Assembly (NCBI GenBank): GCA_964453435.1
Contig: CAYVQZ010000100.1
Coordinates: forward strand, 1 to 9,284
DNA length: 9,284 nt
Direction of reading: 5' to 3'
Source of the DNA: CAYVQZ01 sp964453435
GTDB taxonomy: Bacteria > Abyssobacteria > SURF-5
Shown here: one piece after another, positions 1 through 6,576 of the stretch
How the letters are laid out: each line of letters starts with the position of its first letter
Position numbering within the stretch: the stretch's first letter is position 1
Program-made: the position numbers and the translations under genes
Notes under the pieces: generated by a model
Databases searched by the model: none
What the model was told of the DNA's origin: nothing
Seen by the model: the letters and a program-made list of their open reading frames with translations, nothing else

Positions 1-269
1 TGACAAGGACCGCCCCACGGAGCGGGAAAATATTCCTTCTAAAAATTTCCCAAGGGAGTTGTTGACCTCGATACCTCTGGCAAAAGAAAACAATCGAACT
101 CGACCTTACAGAGACGGCAGGGGGGAAAATCAATGCTGGCTAAAGCTTGGCGACTGCAGATTGTGTCTTCGGAATATTCCCCAGAACAACATTTATCCTC
201 GGTTTCTGTCGTTCTGGCTGCGGCAGTGTCGCAAGTTCTCTTCGGTCCGGCGGACCTTGGTATTAGCGG
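1..269. other. spacer with no recognisable gene
   Basis: I find no gene here on either strand. The short open frames on the plus strand lack a ribosome binding site and do not resemble a known protein. The stretch contains a perfect 10-bp palindrome GGAATATTCC at 171-180 and a small inverted repeat, GGTCC-GGC-GGACC, at 244-256, which lies just downstream of the broken hicA. That hairpin has no T-tract after it on either strand, so I do not call it a terminator. Confidence 0.5.
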
Positions 270-457
270 CTATTTGACCGGATCTACACCAAGGTCTTTG
301 CATATTTTCTTCGCCAGGATGTCCGCTATTTCGGCGTGTCTCGGAATTGCAGAGCGTTTATTCAGACCGGGATTATGCCACCATGAATGTTTGCCGCCTT
401 CTCTCAATAGCTCGCAGCCTTGGCGCGAAGATGCTGGAGCAGTTTGCGCCTCTTCAT
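270..457 (-). pseudogene. HicA-family mRNA interferase toxin, frameshifted
   Basis: In an intact pair HicA is a small double-stranded-RNA-binding-fold ribonuclease that cleaves mRNA and is neutralised by HicB. Reading from ATG at 457-455, the frame gives MKRRKLLQHLRAK and then hits a stop after 17 codons. Adding back one G next to positions 418-419 opens a 62-residue protein ending at the TAG at 272-270. It has the HicA/YcfA hallmarks: a basic start, GCELLREGG, the catalytic-histidine motif GGKHSWW (His24 in the repaired protein), the RSAIPRH strand, and a C-terminal helix ILAKKICKDLG. The span of 188 nt is exactly one base short of 63 codons. The start overlaps the hicB stop as ATGA, the usual translational coupling of the pair. 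As written, the toxin loses its catalytic histidine. The lost base may be real decay or a sequencing or assembly error in a short G run. The family call is very secure; the broken state depends on sequence accuracy. Confidence 0.87.
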
Positions 458-666
458 ACGGCGATTTTTTCTTCCGTGTACCCGCTGCCAGCCGCCTTCA
501 GCGCATCGCGACGATTGAATTCCAGCGCCTCCTTGAGCGTGACCTCCAGGGTTTCTTTCACTTCCTCATAGGTTCGTTCCTGACAATTGACGCCGGGAAT
601 CTCTTCGATCCAACCAATCCACCAGTCGCCTTCCTGTTTCAGAACAGCTGTATATTCGCTTTTCAT
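454..666 (-). CDS. hicB: HicB-family antitoxin
   Basis: This 70-residue protein has the HicB partial RNase-H-like antitoxin fold: an N-terminal strand MKSEYTAVLKQEGDWWIGW, the conserved EEIPGVNCQERTYEEV segment, and a helix ending near residue 52. In the family this domain covers the HicA active site. No C-terminal ribbon-helix-helix or helix-turn-helix DNA-binding domain follows, so this is the short form. The start is decided by a perfect AGGAGG at 675-680, 8 nt upstream of ATG. The gene precedes hicA and overlaps it by 4 nt (hicB-hicA order). Because the hicA reading frame is broken, this may now be an orphan antitoxin that is kept neutrally or used against other HicA toxins; that last point is inference. 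Confidence 0.9.
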   Translation of the reverse strand: MKSEYTAVLKQEGDWWIGWIEEIPGVNCQERTYEEVKETLEVTLKEALEFNRRDALKAAGSGYTEEKIAV

Positions 667-726
667 CGTCCAAACCTCCTTTATTCACAGCGCCGCCCAT
701 TAACTCATGAGCCATCCATCATTAAC

Positions 727-756
727 ACTATATGGCAGCGTTCGTAAGGGGCGCAA
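727..756 (-). promoter_or_regulatory. candidate sigma70-type promoter of hicBA
   Basis: On the minus strand TTGCGC (756-751) and TATAGT (732-727) are separated by 18 bases. The start site would fall near 720, giving a leader of about 54 nt that includes the AGGAGG site. The -35 match is weak, so this is only a candidate. Confidence 0.3.
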
Positions 757-829
757 ACATGAAATCAATGCGTTATGCCGATTACTGGTTGAGAGTACCA
801 CATCCCGGTTTTCAAGTCAATGAAAGTAA

Positions 830-854
830 AGGGGTCAGATCTACGCATTTGACA
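830..854. repeat. GGGGTCAGATCTACGCATTTGAC motif, repeat-end-like
   Basis: The 25-base stretch begins GGGGTCAGATCTACGC and ends CATTTGACA. From memory, close variants of this string recur in intergenic DNA of many uncultured and deltaproteobacterial genomes, often beside IS200-like (Y1, REP-associated) transposases. There is no second copy in this window and no transposase gene, so the link is recollection rather than something the sequence proves. Confidence 0.35.
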
Positions 855-1086
855 GCTTCCATTCGCAAAGCAGGAATAAGACCGTTCGCGTGGGATAGTC
901 TTCCCCGTGTATTCCCGCGCGCCCCGTGGTCAAAAGTCTTTCATCCGCGGGAGGAGTCAGCATCACTGTCAGCTGAAGCCTGGCGAGTCCACAAAAAAAT
1001 CGCGTGTTCCCGGAATTCTGGAGCCCTTCGAGTTTCTCGGGATGCGCTCCCGCGCAGAGTCTGGGGATTGATTGCGCCAAAAAGGA

Positions 1087-1120
1087 GAGATTCTTTGTCG
1101 CGTTGCTCCTCAGAATGACA
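1087..1120. repeat. dispersed intergenic repeat of the GATTCTT...CTCAGAATGACA type
   Basis: The segment starts GAGATTCTTTGTCGCG and ends CTCCTCAGAATGACA; the inner ATTCT and AGAAT form inverted ends. On the minus strand it reads TGTCATTCTGAGGAGC. From memory this belongs to a very widespread bacterial intergenic repeat that generates false peptides such as CHSEEQ and ATKNLS in gene predictions, and exactly such peptides appear in the minus-strand frames here. It explains why long open frames in this spacer are not genes. Confidence 0.5.
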
Positions 1121-1128
1121 GCATGGAA

Positions 1129-1181
1129 ACTGTCCCGGTGATTCGTGGCGAGAGTTGTTTGCTTTGGGGACAGTCCGCCAA
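1129..1181 (+). repeat. partial copy (D) of the interspersed TGTCC...GGGGACAGTCCGCC repeat
   Basis: TGTCCCGGTGATTCGTGG at 1131 onwards aligns with TGTCCCGCGATTCATGG of the copy at 9128-9284, and both continue to GGGGACAGTCCGCCAA about 35 bases later. ACTGTCCC (1129-1136) and GGGACAGT (1167-1174) are perfect inverted 8-mers, so this part could fold into a stem. After about 1181 the match to the other copies is lost, so the right-hand part is missing or decayed. It lies in the 731-1305 spacer between the dehydrogenase and hicBA. Confidence 0.55.
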
Positions 1182-1305
1182 ACCAAATTCGTGGACGGCC
1201 GCTTCGGGCGCCTGTTTTCCGGTGTCGGGTTTTGTGAATGTGCCCTGTGGCTGTCTGGCGCTGCAAGGACTTTGCGGTCCGCCCGTATGAGTGAGCGCGT
1301 TTTCT

Positions 1306-2535
1306 TCAGAACAACGATGCGGCTTTCAGGGCGAGCGCGCTGTTCTCGCCGTCCTCGATCATGGACGCCCGCGCGTCGCGGAACATCTTTTCGATGACGT
1401 ATTCCTTGCTCAGGCCGTTTCCGCCGAAAATCGAAATCGCCTCGCTGGCGACCTTGAACGCGGTCTCCGTGCACAGGACCTTGCCCGCGATTGCATGCTG
1501 GAGCGAGCCGGGCGGGTTCATCACGTTGTAGCGGGAGAGCCTGCGCACGTATGCGCGCGCCGCCTCGGTGGCCACGAACATGTCGAAGAGCTTCAGCTTG
1601 ATGTTCTTGTGCTCGAAGATGGGAACTCCGCCCTGCACGCGTTCCTTGGCATAGGTGAACGCTTCGTCGAAGGCCGCCTGCGCCAATCCCGAGAAAAGCG
1701 CCGCCATGCCGCCGTTGGCGCCGGTCAGGATTGTCTGAACCATGTACGTTCCCATCACGGGGTCACCGACAAACATGTATTTTTTGGGGAGTCTTACTTC
1801 CTCAAAATAGATCTCGCCCTGGTTCAGCGGACGCTGTCCGATCTTGTCGAGCGGTTTCCCCTTGGTGATCCCGTCCAGGTCGAGCGGCACGATGGCGATG
1901 CCGGTTCCGCCCATGCCCTTGGACGTATCGAGTCCGACATGCAGGACGGCGTGGGTGGCGATGGCGCCGTTGCTGACCCATGCAGCCTTTTGCCCGTTCA
2001 GGATGTATTCGTCCCCCTTGAGGACGGCCTTCAGGGACGGGGCGCATGTCGGCGCGTCGGTGTCGGGGTGGCCCGCCAGTATCCAGTCCGAGCCGTGTTC
2101 GGGTTCGGTGAGCGCCCAGCACCCGATCATGTTTGCTTCCATATCCTCGCAGTAGTCCCGCGCGAGTTGCTGCAGTTCGGGCTCGGGCGACATGGCGGCG
2201 AACCGAAACGGGAAGTTGCTGACTCCGAAGGAAATTGCGAGGCCCGGATCGCCGTAGCCCATCTGCTCGGCGATCAGAACGCCGGTGAGCGGGTCCCTTT
2301 CGCCGGCCAGTCCGCCGAGTTCCTGAGGAATGGCGGCTTTATGCAGTTCGAGTTCGCGTTGTTTCTTGAGCACATCCCACAAGACCGAACCCTTGGCGAT
2401 GACATCATCCGGATTCGAGAGCTTATCGAGTTCGATACCGGCGGGACGCATCACCTCGATGGCGAATTTTTTGGTCATGTCCTGGACGGCCCGTTGTTCT
2501 TCAGTCAGCGTGAAATCCAGTTCCAGATATCCCAT
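1306..2535 (-). CDS. acyl-CoA dehydrogenase family flavoprotein
   Basis: The 409-residue product has the usual length and architecture of acyl-CoA dehydrogenases, which oxidise an acyl-CoA at C2-C3 using FAD and pass electrons to an electron-transfer flavoprotein. The N-terminal helical domain covers about residues 1-130. The FAD/substrate signature CWALTEPEHGSD is at 139-150, the middle beta domain runs to about 255, and the C-terminal helical domain holds FGGNGLSKEYVIEKMFRDAR (370-389). The catalytic base is probably Glu394 in MIEDGEN, which occupies the position of YEGT in medium-chain enzymes. AGGAG at 2542-2546 lies 6 nt upstream of the ATG, supporting this start. It has its own spacer and promoter candidate, so it is probably monocistronic. 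Substrate chain or ring type cannot be told from the sequence; no electron-transfer flavoprotein, thiolase or CoA ligase gene is nearby. Confidence 0.96.
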   Translation of the reverse strand: MGYLELDFTLTEEQRAVQDMTKKFAIEVMRPAGIELDKLSNPDDVIAKGSVLWDVLKKQRELELHKAAIPQELGGLAGERDPLTGVLIAEQMGYGDPGLAISFGVSNFPFRFAAMSPEPELQQLARDYCEDMEANMIGCWALTEPEHGSDWILAGHPDTDAPTCAPSLKAVLKGDEYILNGQKAAWVSNGAIATHAVLHVGLDTSKGMGGTGIAIVPLDLDGITKGKPLDKIGQRPLNQGEIYFEEVRLPKKYMFVGDPVMGTYMVQTILTGANGGMAALFSGLAQAAFDEAFTYAKERVQGGVPIFEHKNIKLKLFDMFVATEAARAYVRRLSRYNVMNPPGSLQHAIAGKVLCTETAFKVASEAISIFGGNGLSKEYVIEKMFRDARASMIEDGENSALALKAASLF

Positions 2536-2619
2536 GATTCACTCCTTTTTGCAGTTGGTTTGTTGCGCATGGACGTCTTCGGGCGCTAATTCGGGTGAGA
2601 CATTTTCAATCCGCGCCAT

Positions 2620-2648
2620 ATCATATAGTGTTCGATGCCGGATTACAA
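2620..2648 (-). promoter_or_regulatory. sigma70-type promoter of the acyl-CoA dehydrogenase
   Basis: On the minus strand TTGTAA (2648-2643) is followed after exactly 17 bases by TATGAT (2625-2620), matching the consensus at 4 of 6 and 5 of 6 positions. Transcription would start near 2613, giving a leader of roughly 78 nt that includes the AGGAG site. It sits between the gene and repeat copy A, so the repeat does not separate promoter from gene. Confidence 0.5.
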
Positions 2649-2734
2649 GATGAGTCGATTCCTGCAGGGCATGATCGGTTTGCGGGTGTGAAATTATCCG
2701 ACACGAAGTGTTGTATGGATTAGGAGTAGTGATG

Positions 2735-2907
2735 TGTCCGATAGTTCTGCGTCCTGTGCTTCGGGGGCAGTCCGCCAATCTACGAATCGCCAAAGGACGA
2801 GCGATTCCGTAAATAGTGACAGTCCCCTGTCGGGCATTTAAGGTCAAGGGCATAATCGTCGGACAATCTCGCAGTTCCCTTCGCTCAGCTTTCGGCAACA
2901 TGTGCAA
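2735..2907 (+). repeat. copy A of the interspersed repeat
   Basis: The left end TGTCCGATAGTT (2735-2746) leads to GGGGGCAGTCCGCCAATC (2763-2780), then to GATTCCGTAAATAGTGACAG, CCCTTCGCTCAGC and TTTCGGCAACA near 2900, in the same order as copies B and C. It lacks the TCCCGCG-GATTG-CGCGGGA hairpin. It carries about 40 extra bases after 2830 that contain ATAATCGTCGGACA (2852-2865), an inverted version of the end sequence. It fills most of the 2536-2971 spacer between the dehydrogenase and the oxidoreductase. No protein is supported here. Confidence 0.72.
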
Positions 2908-2971
2908 TCATGAGGCGCTTTTACAGTGCGCGTTACGGCAAACGTGAGTGAACAGGGGTAGGGGAAGGGAC

Positions 2972-4516
2972 TTATCTTCCGGTTTTGAAGGGCGCCTCTT
3001 CGAGCGGACCGGCGCCGGTTAGCACCGCGTCGGCGGCGCGCCTGCCGCTCTCCATGGCTGTCGGAATACCCCCGAGGAAAAGAGACGAGAACGCCTGGTA
3101 GCCGGCCATGTAGAGGCTGCGCACGGGAGTCCGGACGAGTTCGCGAGGCATGTAGTCCCGGTTATCCTCGAAGTTCCACGACCAGCCCGCTACGGCCCCG
3201 GCGCTGCGGCCCCCGCGCTCTTCGTATGTCAATGGCGTGGCGATGTCCGTGACCTGGATGGCCTGCTGGAGGCCGGGAACGAGCTTTTCCACTTCGGCAA
3301 TCAGCGCGTGAGCGAGACTGTTCTTGTACTGCAGGTATTCGGGAACTCGCCTCCGCGGGGCCGGCCGGAACTTGAGGAAATGGCTGTGTTCGGTCTCTGT
3401 CCGAATAACGAGACAGGCGCAGCCCTCGGGCGCCAGAGAAGGGTCGTTTGCGCTCCACAATGTTGCTTCGAGTTCCTGGCATGCCAGTTCCTCGGGGTTG
3501 ATTCGCTCGGAAGCCCAGTTCGGCTTGGTCGCGCAACCGCTGTCGGAATATCTGTGTGAACGATAGATCACCCTGCCGGACTCATCGAAAGCGCTGAGGT
3601 CAACCCCGGAGGCGTCGAGGCCGAGGCACACTTGAAGATTGGACATTGTCTGTTTCGCGTTTGATATTGCGCTGAACCAGTTTTCGGGAATTACGCCGGG
3701 CTCTATCATGCGCAGAAACGTGTTCTTGTAGTCGGCGTTCGATATAACCGAAGCCGCCTCTATGTTGGAACCGTCTCGCAAAGTAACTCCGATGGCCTTG
3801 CCCCGCTCTATTCTGATTCGGGACACCTCGGCGGTGAGATTGATTGTGCCGGGGGCGGCGCTGTTTTTCGAGACCGCCCTTGCCAATCGTTCGCACAATG
3901 AGCGCATCCCGCCGAGCGGATAGTAGATTCCTCCGTTCGCGAGCAGGTCCCACATGGCCGCGAGCATGAACAGCGATGAATAGGGTTCGTTTGTCCCAAC
4001 GCTGCCGAGGATGCGACGCAAGCGCCAATCTGTAACAAAGTCGTCAAGGTAATCGGCTGCCGAACATTTGGAGATTTTCTCCAGAAAACTTTGGTTCTGA
4101 GCCTGCCGGGGTGACTGCATGGCGGATGCGATTTTCTCCATGTCGGAGAAGAAACGGGTTATGGAGTCTTTTTCATTCGGCGCAATAAGAACAAGCTTTT
4201 CAGCCAGGTCGGGGAAGGGAAGCGAAATTGGGATGCTTAAGCCGAACGCATGAATCTTGTAGTCGACCGGTTGAACAGCAAAGTCTGTGCCTTCGCCGAG
4301 AAGGTTCAGGGTGTCGCTTACCAGCTTGCGGTTGCCGAAACCGAGCGGCCCCATCGGAAACGAGAAACCGCGACGTTCGAAAATGCAGGCTGTCCCGCCG
4401 ATGTGCGCGTTTCTCTCCAGAACCAGCACGCGCAGGCCCTTATTTGCCAGGTGCGCGGCGGCGGTGAGTCCTCCGATGCCGGAACCGATAACGATTGTGT
4501 CGAAACATGGTTTCAT
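2972..4516 (-). CDS. CrtI/CrtISO/RetSat-type FAD-dependent oxidoreductase
   Basis: This 514-residue flavoprotein belongs to the phytoene desaturase, carotenoid isomerase and retinol saturase superfamily, whose members desaturate, isomerise or saturate polyene and other hydrophobic substrates. The FAD dinucleotide-binding motif GSGIGG is at residues 11-16, with the ribose-binding Glu34 in VLVLERN and the following HIGGTA. A middle segment carries SVISNADYKNTFLRM, typical of the family. The C-terminal part has TPLTYEERGG, GAVAGWSWN and the FAD-contacting end SLYMAGYQAFSSLFLGGIPTAMESGRRAAD. Length is normal. The start is fixed by the position of the FAD motif; there is no Shine-Dalgarno site, and a -10 element lies only 8 nt upstream, so translation is probably leaderless. 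No phytoene synthase or other carotenoid gene is close by, so the substrate is open. Confidence 0.93.
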   Translation of the reverse strand: MKPCFDTIVIGSGIGGLTAAAHLANKGLRVLVLERNAHIGGTACIFERRGFSFPMGPLGFGNRKLVSDTLNLLGEGTDFAVQPVDYKIHAFGLSIPISLPFPDLAEKLVLIAPNEKDSITRFFSDMEKIASAMQSPRQAQNQSFLEKISKCSAADYLDDFVTDWRLRRILGSVGTNEPYSSLFMLAAMWDLLANGGIYYPLGGMRSLCERLARAVSKNSAAPGTINLTAEVSRIRIERGKAIGVTLRDGSNIEAASVISNADYKNTFLRMIEPGVIPENWFSAISNAKQTMSNLQVCLGLDASGVDLSAFDESGRVIYRSHRYSDSGCATKPNWASERINPEELACQELEATLWSANDPSLAPEGCACLVIRTETEHSHFLKFRPAPRRRVPEYLQYKNSLAHALIAEVEKLVPGLQQAIQVTDIATPLTYEERGGRSAGAVAGWSWNFEDNRDYMPRELVRTPVRSLYMAGYQAFSSLFLGGIPTAMESGRRAADAVLTGAGPLEEAPFKTGR

Positions 4517-4524
4517 ATATTCAG

Positions 4525-4533
4525 ATTATAACA
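4525..4533 (-). promoter_or_regulatory. extended -10 promoter giving a leaderless mRNA
   Basis: The minus strand reads TGTTATAAT (4533-4525), a perfect TGnTATAAT extended -10, followed by only 8 bases (CTGAATAT) before the oxidoreductase ATG at 4516. Transcription should begin 6-8 bases after the hexamer, at or within two bases of the ATG. No good -35 hexamer is present at 16-18 bases upstream, as is common for extended -10 promoters. Confidence 0.55.
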
Positions 4534-4571
4534 TTACAAAGGGCGAGGAAGGATATCTGAGTGTGTGAGTG

Positions 4572-4734
4572 TGTCCGATAATTCCACTGCGAGGTCTTCT
4601 GCTCAGGGGACAGTCCCGATTGTATCCCGCGGATTGCGCGGGACCTCGGTCCGCTCGGCGAAGGACAGGGGGATTCCGTAATTGGGTACAGCCCGCTTCG
4701 CTCGCGTTTCGGCAAATAATGTGATTACCGGACA
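4572..4734 (+). repeat. copy B of the interspersed repeat, MITE-like with terminal inverted repeats
   Basis: This 163-bp element starts TGTCCGATAATT (4572-4583) and ends GATTACCGGACA (4723-4734), which is TGTCCGGTAATC in reverse complement, so the ends are inverted repeats matching at 10 of 12 positions. Inside are GGGGACAGTCC near 4607, a perfect hairpin TCCCGCG-GATTG-CGCGGGA (4625-4643), and a block at 4669-4694 that is identical over 26 bases to 9228-9253 in copy C. It has no coding capacity. It occupies the spacer between the transporter and the oxidoreductase, and its left end is about 40 bp from the oxidoreductase -10. Confidence 0.8.
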
Positions 4735-4761
4735 GACTGAACGTCTATTTTTGGAAATCTG

Positions 4762-6057
4762 CTATTGTGCGGCAGGCGTCTTCGAGTATCGTGGCTCGGT
4801 AACGCGGAGATACATGACGGCGAGCGCCGTGGCCGTGCAGAATATCGAAATCATGAAAACGGAGCGATAGGAGACGTTGTCGGCGAGGAAGCCGGCGAGC
4901 AGGGGGCCAATGGCCGTGGCCATTTCACCAATCGAGTTTACAACGCCGAGACGCATTGGCAGTCCCGCGGCGTCGCCGAATTCGAGGACCATATTCGACA
5001 TCGACATATTGAATCCGCCGACCCCGGCGCCCAAAGCCAGGAACACCAGGACCGCCAGCGTATATGACGGCGGAGTCAGAACCAGCGCGACCAGGGCGAG
5101 CATCCAGACGGTTACAGAAATGATGAACACCTTCCTGAACCCGCTTCTGTCAGCGACTCTTCCCATCAACAGATTGATGGATGTCTGGGCGATGAAGTAG
5201 CAAAATGTGAGTTGGCCGAGTTGATGGCCCGATATCGTCATCCTGTTGCCGGCATAGAGAATCAGGAACGGGTTCGACATGAGGGCAAGCGAGCCGACGG
5301 CGCGACAGATGCAGTAATTGGCGAAGTTCTTGTCTTCTCTTACCTGCACGGGAATCGAGCGAAGGCGGTCGAGCAGCGGGACCTTTTTCAGGACAACCGG
5401 CGTTGCCGGCTCGCGCGAGAGTGCGAAGCACATAAGCCCGATGAACGTGAGAATGAACGCCAGCAGGTAGGTGGAGGCGTAGCCGTGAGGGAATTCGAGA
5501 TTCTCGATCAATGACCCGCCGACGAGCGCAACGACCGATGCGCTGACTCCCCCGACGAACTCGCGAAGCCCGATAAAACGACCGCGCCGGTCGACCGGAA
5601 TGACCTTGGCCATGACCGTGTTGTAGACGACGTTCTGCATGCCGAGAAACATATTGAACAGCGAAAAGAATATGAAGAAGGAAATCAGGTTCATTCGCGG
5701 GGAGAAGAAGAATCCGGCCATCGCAATGAGAAACACCTGTGCCCGCATCGACATGCCGATGAGCACGGCTTTGTTTTTCAGGCGGGCCTGATGTTCGACG
5801 AGCGAAGCGATGAGCGGCGGCGTGATGAATCGTGCGAGACCCCCGAGCGAGAGCAGCACCCCGACAATCAGGTTCGAGCCTCCCAGCTTGTATATGTAAT
5901 CGGGTACAAAGGTGGGCGCAAAAATGAGTCGCCAGCCCGTGGTGCCGAACAAGCCGTAGAGAAGGTTAACGGCGGCGTTCCAACGGAAATTGTCTCCTAC
6001 GTAATCATCGAACTTTGTCTGTTCGACGGAGCTGTCCGTTTCTGTCTGTTCCGACAT
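4762..6057 (-). CDS. major facilitator superfamily transporter
   Basis: The 431-residue product is an integral inner-membrane protein with about 12 hydrophobic segments in two halves, split by a charged cytoplasmic loop near residues 215-245 (REPATPVVLKKVPLLDRLRS). The loop between segments 8 and 9 holds the family's motif A form GRVADRSGFRK (299-309). The N-terminal half has PVDRRGRFIGLRE (154-166), seen in many MFS proteins of this subgroup. A 25-residue charged N-terminal tail precedes the first segment. The Shine-Dalgarno site is weak (AGG 5 nt before ATG). The gene stands alone between two spacers. The substrate is unknown; MFS proteins export or import small solutes by proton coupling, and proximity to a hydrophobic-substrate oxidoreductase is not enough to assign one. 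Confidence 0.93.
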   Translation of the reverse strand: MSEQTETDSSVEQTKFDDYVGDNFRWNAAVNLLYGLFGTTGWRLIFAPTFVPDYIYKLGGSNLIVGVLLSLGGLARFITPPLIASLVEHQARLKNKAVLIGMSMRAQVFLIAMAGFFFSPRMNLISFFIFFSLFNMFLGMQNVVYNTVMAKVIPVDRRGRFIGLREFVGGVSASVVALVGGSLIENLEFPHGYASTYLLAFILTFIGLMCFALSREPATPVVLKKVPLLDRLRSIPVQVREDKNFANYCICRAVGSLALMSNPFLILYAGNRMTISGHQLGQLTFCYFIAQTSINLLMGRVADRSGFRKVFIISVTVWMLALVALVLTPPSYTLAVLVFLALGAGVGGFNMSMSNMVLEFGDAAGLPMRLGVVNSIGEMATAIGPLLAGFLADNVSYRSVFMISIFCTATALAVMYLRVTEPRYSKTPAAQ

Positions 6058-6106
6058 GAGAACCTGTATTCCAAATGAAAAAATCGGGTCAAAATGAGGA
6101 TGAACA

Positions 6107-6135
6107 AATATAGCAGATTTGGTCGGCTTTGTCTC
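6107..6135 (-). promoter_or_regulatory. candidate promoter of the MFS transporter
   Basis: On the minus strand GAGACA (6135-6130) and TATATT (6112-6107) are separated by 17 bases, giving a leader of about 43 nt to the transporter ATG. Both hexamers are moderate matches. A second possibility is TTGACC further downstream, whose -10 would be poor. Confidence 0.33.
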
Positions 6136-6240
6136 TCAGAAAACGGGAGGTCAAAAGACAGGGGGGAGCGTTCGTGTTTCCTGAAGATTGGATAACCGAA
6201 AACATTTCTGTCATCCGGCATCGAGGATTCCAGATATCTA

Positions 6241-6521
6241 TCAGCCCTGATGCGCAGGGTGGTTTTGTGTGGGGGAATGCTCGTGAAAATGGCCCGCCTG
6301 ATGCAGCCGGTTGTGGAGCGCTCGGCGCGCCGATGTGAGCGCGAGGCGCATGCGCCTGTATCTCTCGCTGTCGGCGCGGGTACTCACCGTGTCGATATAG
6401 GCAAGCGCGCCCTCGATTTGCTTGAGGATGGTGACCGCGTCGGCCGCCGCGTTCTCGCATTGAGGGAACGGGAAGTGGGGGATGACGACGGCGAGTTTTT
6501 ACCGTCTACTGGCGTATTCAT
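6241..6521 (-). pseudogene. unknown small histidine-rich protein gene with a one-base frameshift
   Basis: An ATG at 6521-6519 with GGGAG 6 nt upstream (6532-6528) reads MNTPVDGKNSPSSSP and then runs out of frame. Shifting by one base in the C-run at 6481-6477 (5 C on the minus strand; 6 would keep frame) continues as HFPFPQCENAAADAVTILK to a TGA at 6243-6241, about 93 residues in all. The 281-nt span is one base short of 94 codons. Codons in the shifted frame favour G or C at the third position, and the middle forms an amphipathic helix-like segment (ILKQIEGALAYIDTV, then SERYRRMRLALTSARRALHN). The last 25 residues hold seven histidines. I recognise no family. The gene starts 55 nt after the C45-like gene and may be its last operon partner. 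It could be a decayed gene, a sequencing error, or a -1 frameshift at the C-run. Confidence 0.6.
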
Positions 6522-6576
6522 CCTGTTCTCCCATATTGGTTCACAGTATTGGTAAGAAACAGCCGGCTCGACAGAA

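Noticed and set aside
244..256. GGTCC-GGC-GGACC hairpin downstream of hicA as a terminator.
   Set aside because: The stem is only 5 bp and no T-tract follows on the minus strand.
133..747. A plus-strand open frame of 204 codons across the hicBA region.
   Set aside because: It is antisense to hicB and hicA, both of which are recognisable families.
841..1474. Overlapping minus-strand open frames of 141 and 177 codons.
   Set aside because: They translate repeat DNA into the well-known false peptides (HSEEQ, ATKNLS) and run into the dehydrogenase in the wrong frame.
1291..2589. A long plus-strand open frame of 432 codons lying antisense to the acyl-CoA dehydrogenase.
   Set aside because: It is a shadow of the GC-rich dehydrogenase codons, has no ribosome site, and its peptide resembles no family.
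2539..2907. A minus-strand open frame of 122 codons upstream of the dehydrogenase.
   Set aside because: It lies across repeat copy A and the promoter, and no domain or good ribosome site supports it.
6180..6240. CTGGAATCC...GGATGACAG on the minus strand as another dispersed repeat.
   Set aside because: It only loosely recalls common CTGGATTCC...GAATGACA repeats and has no second copy in the window.
6089..6460. A minus-strand open frame of 123 codons overlapping the small histidine-rich gene.
   Set aside because: It is Arg/Pro/His-rich shadow sequence in another frame; the frame with coding-like codon use is the one reported.
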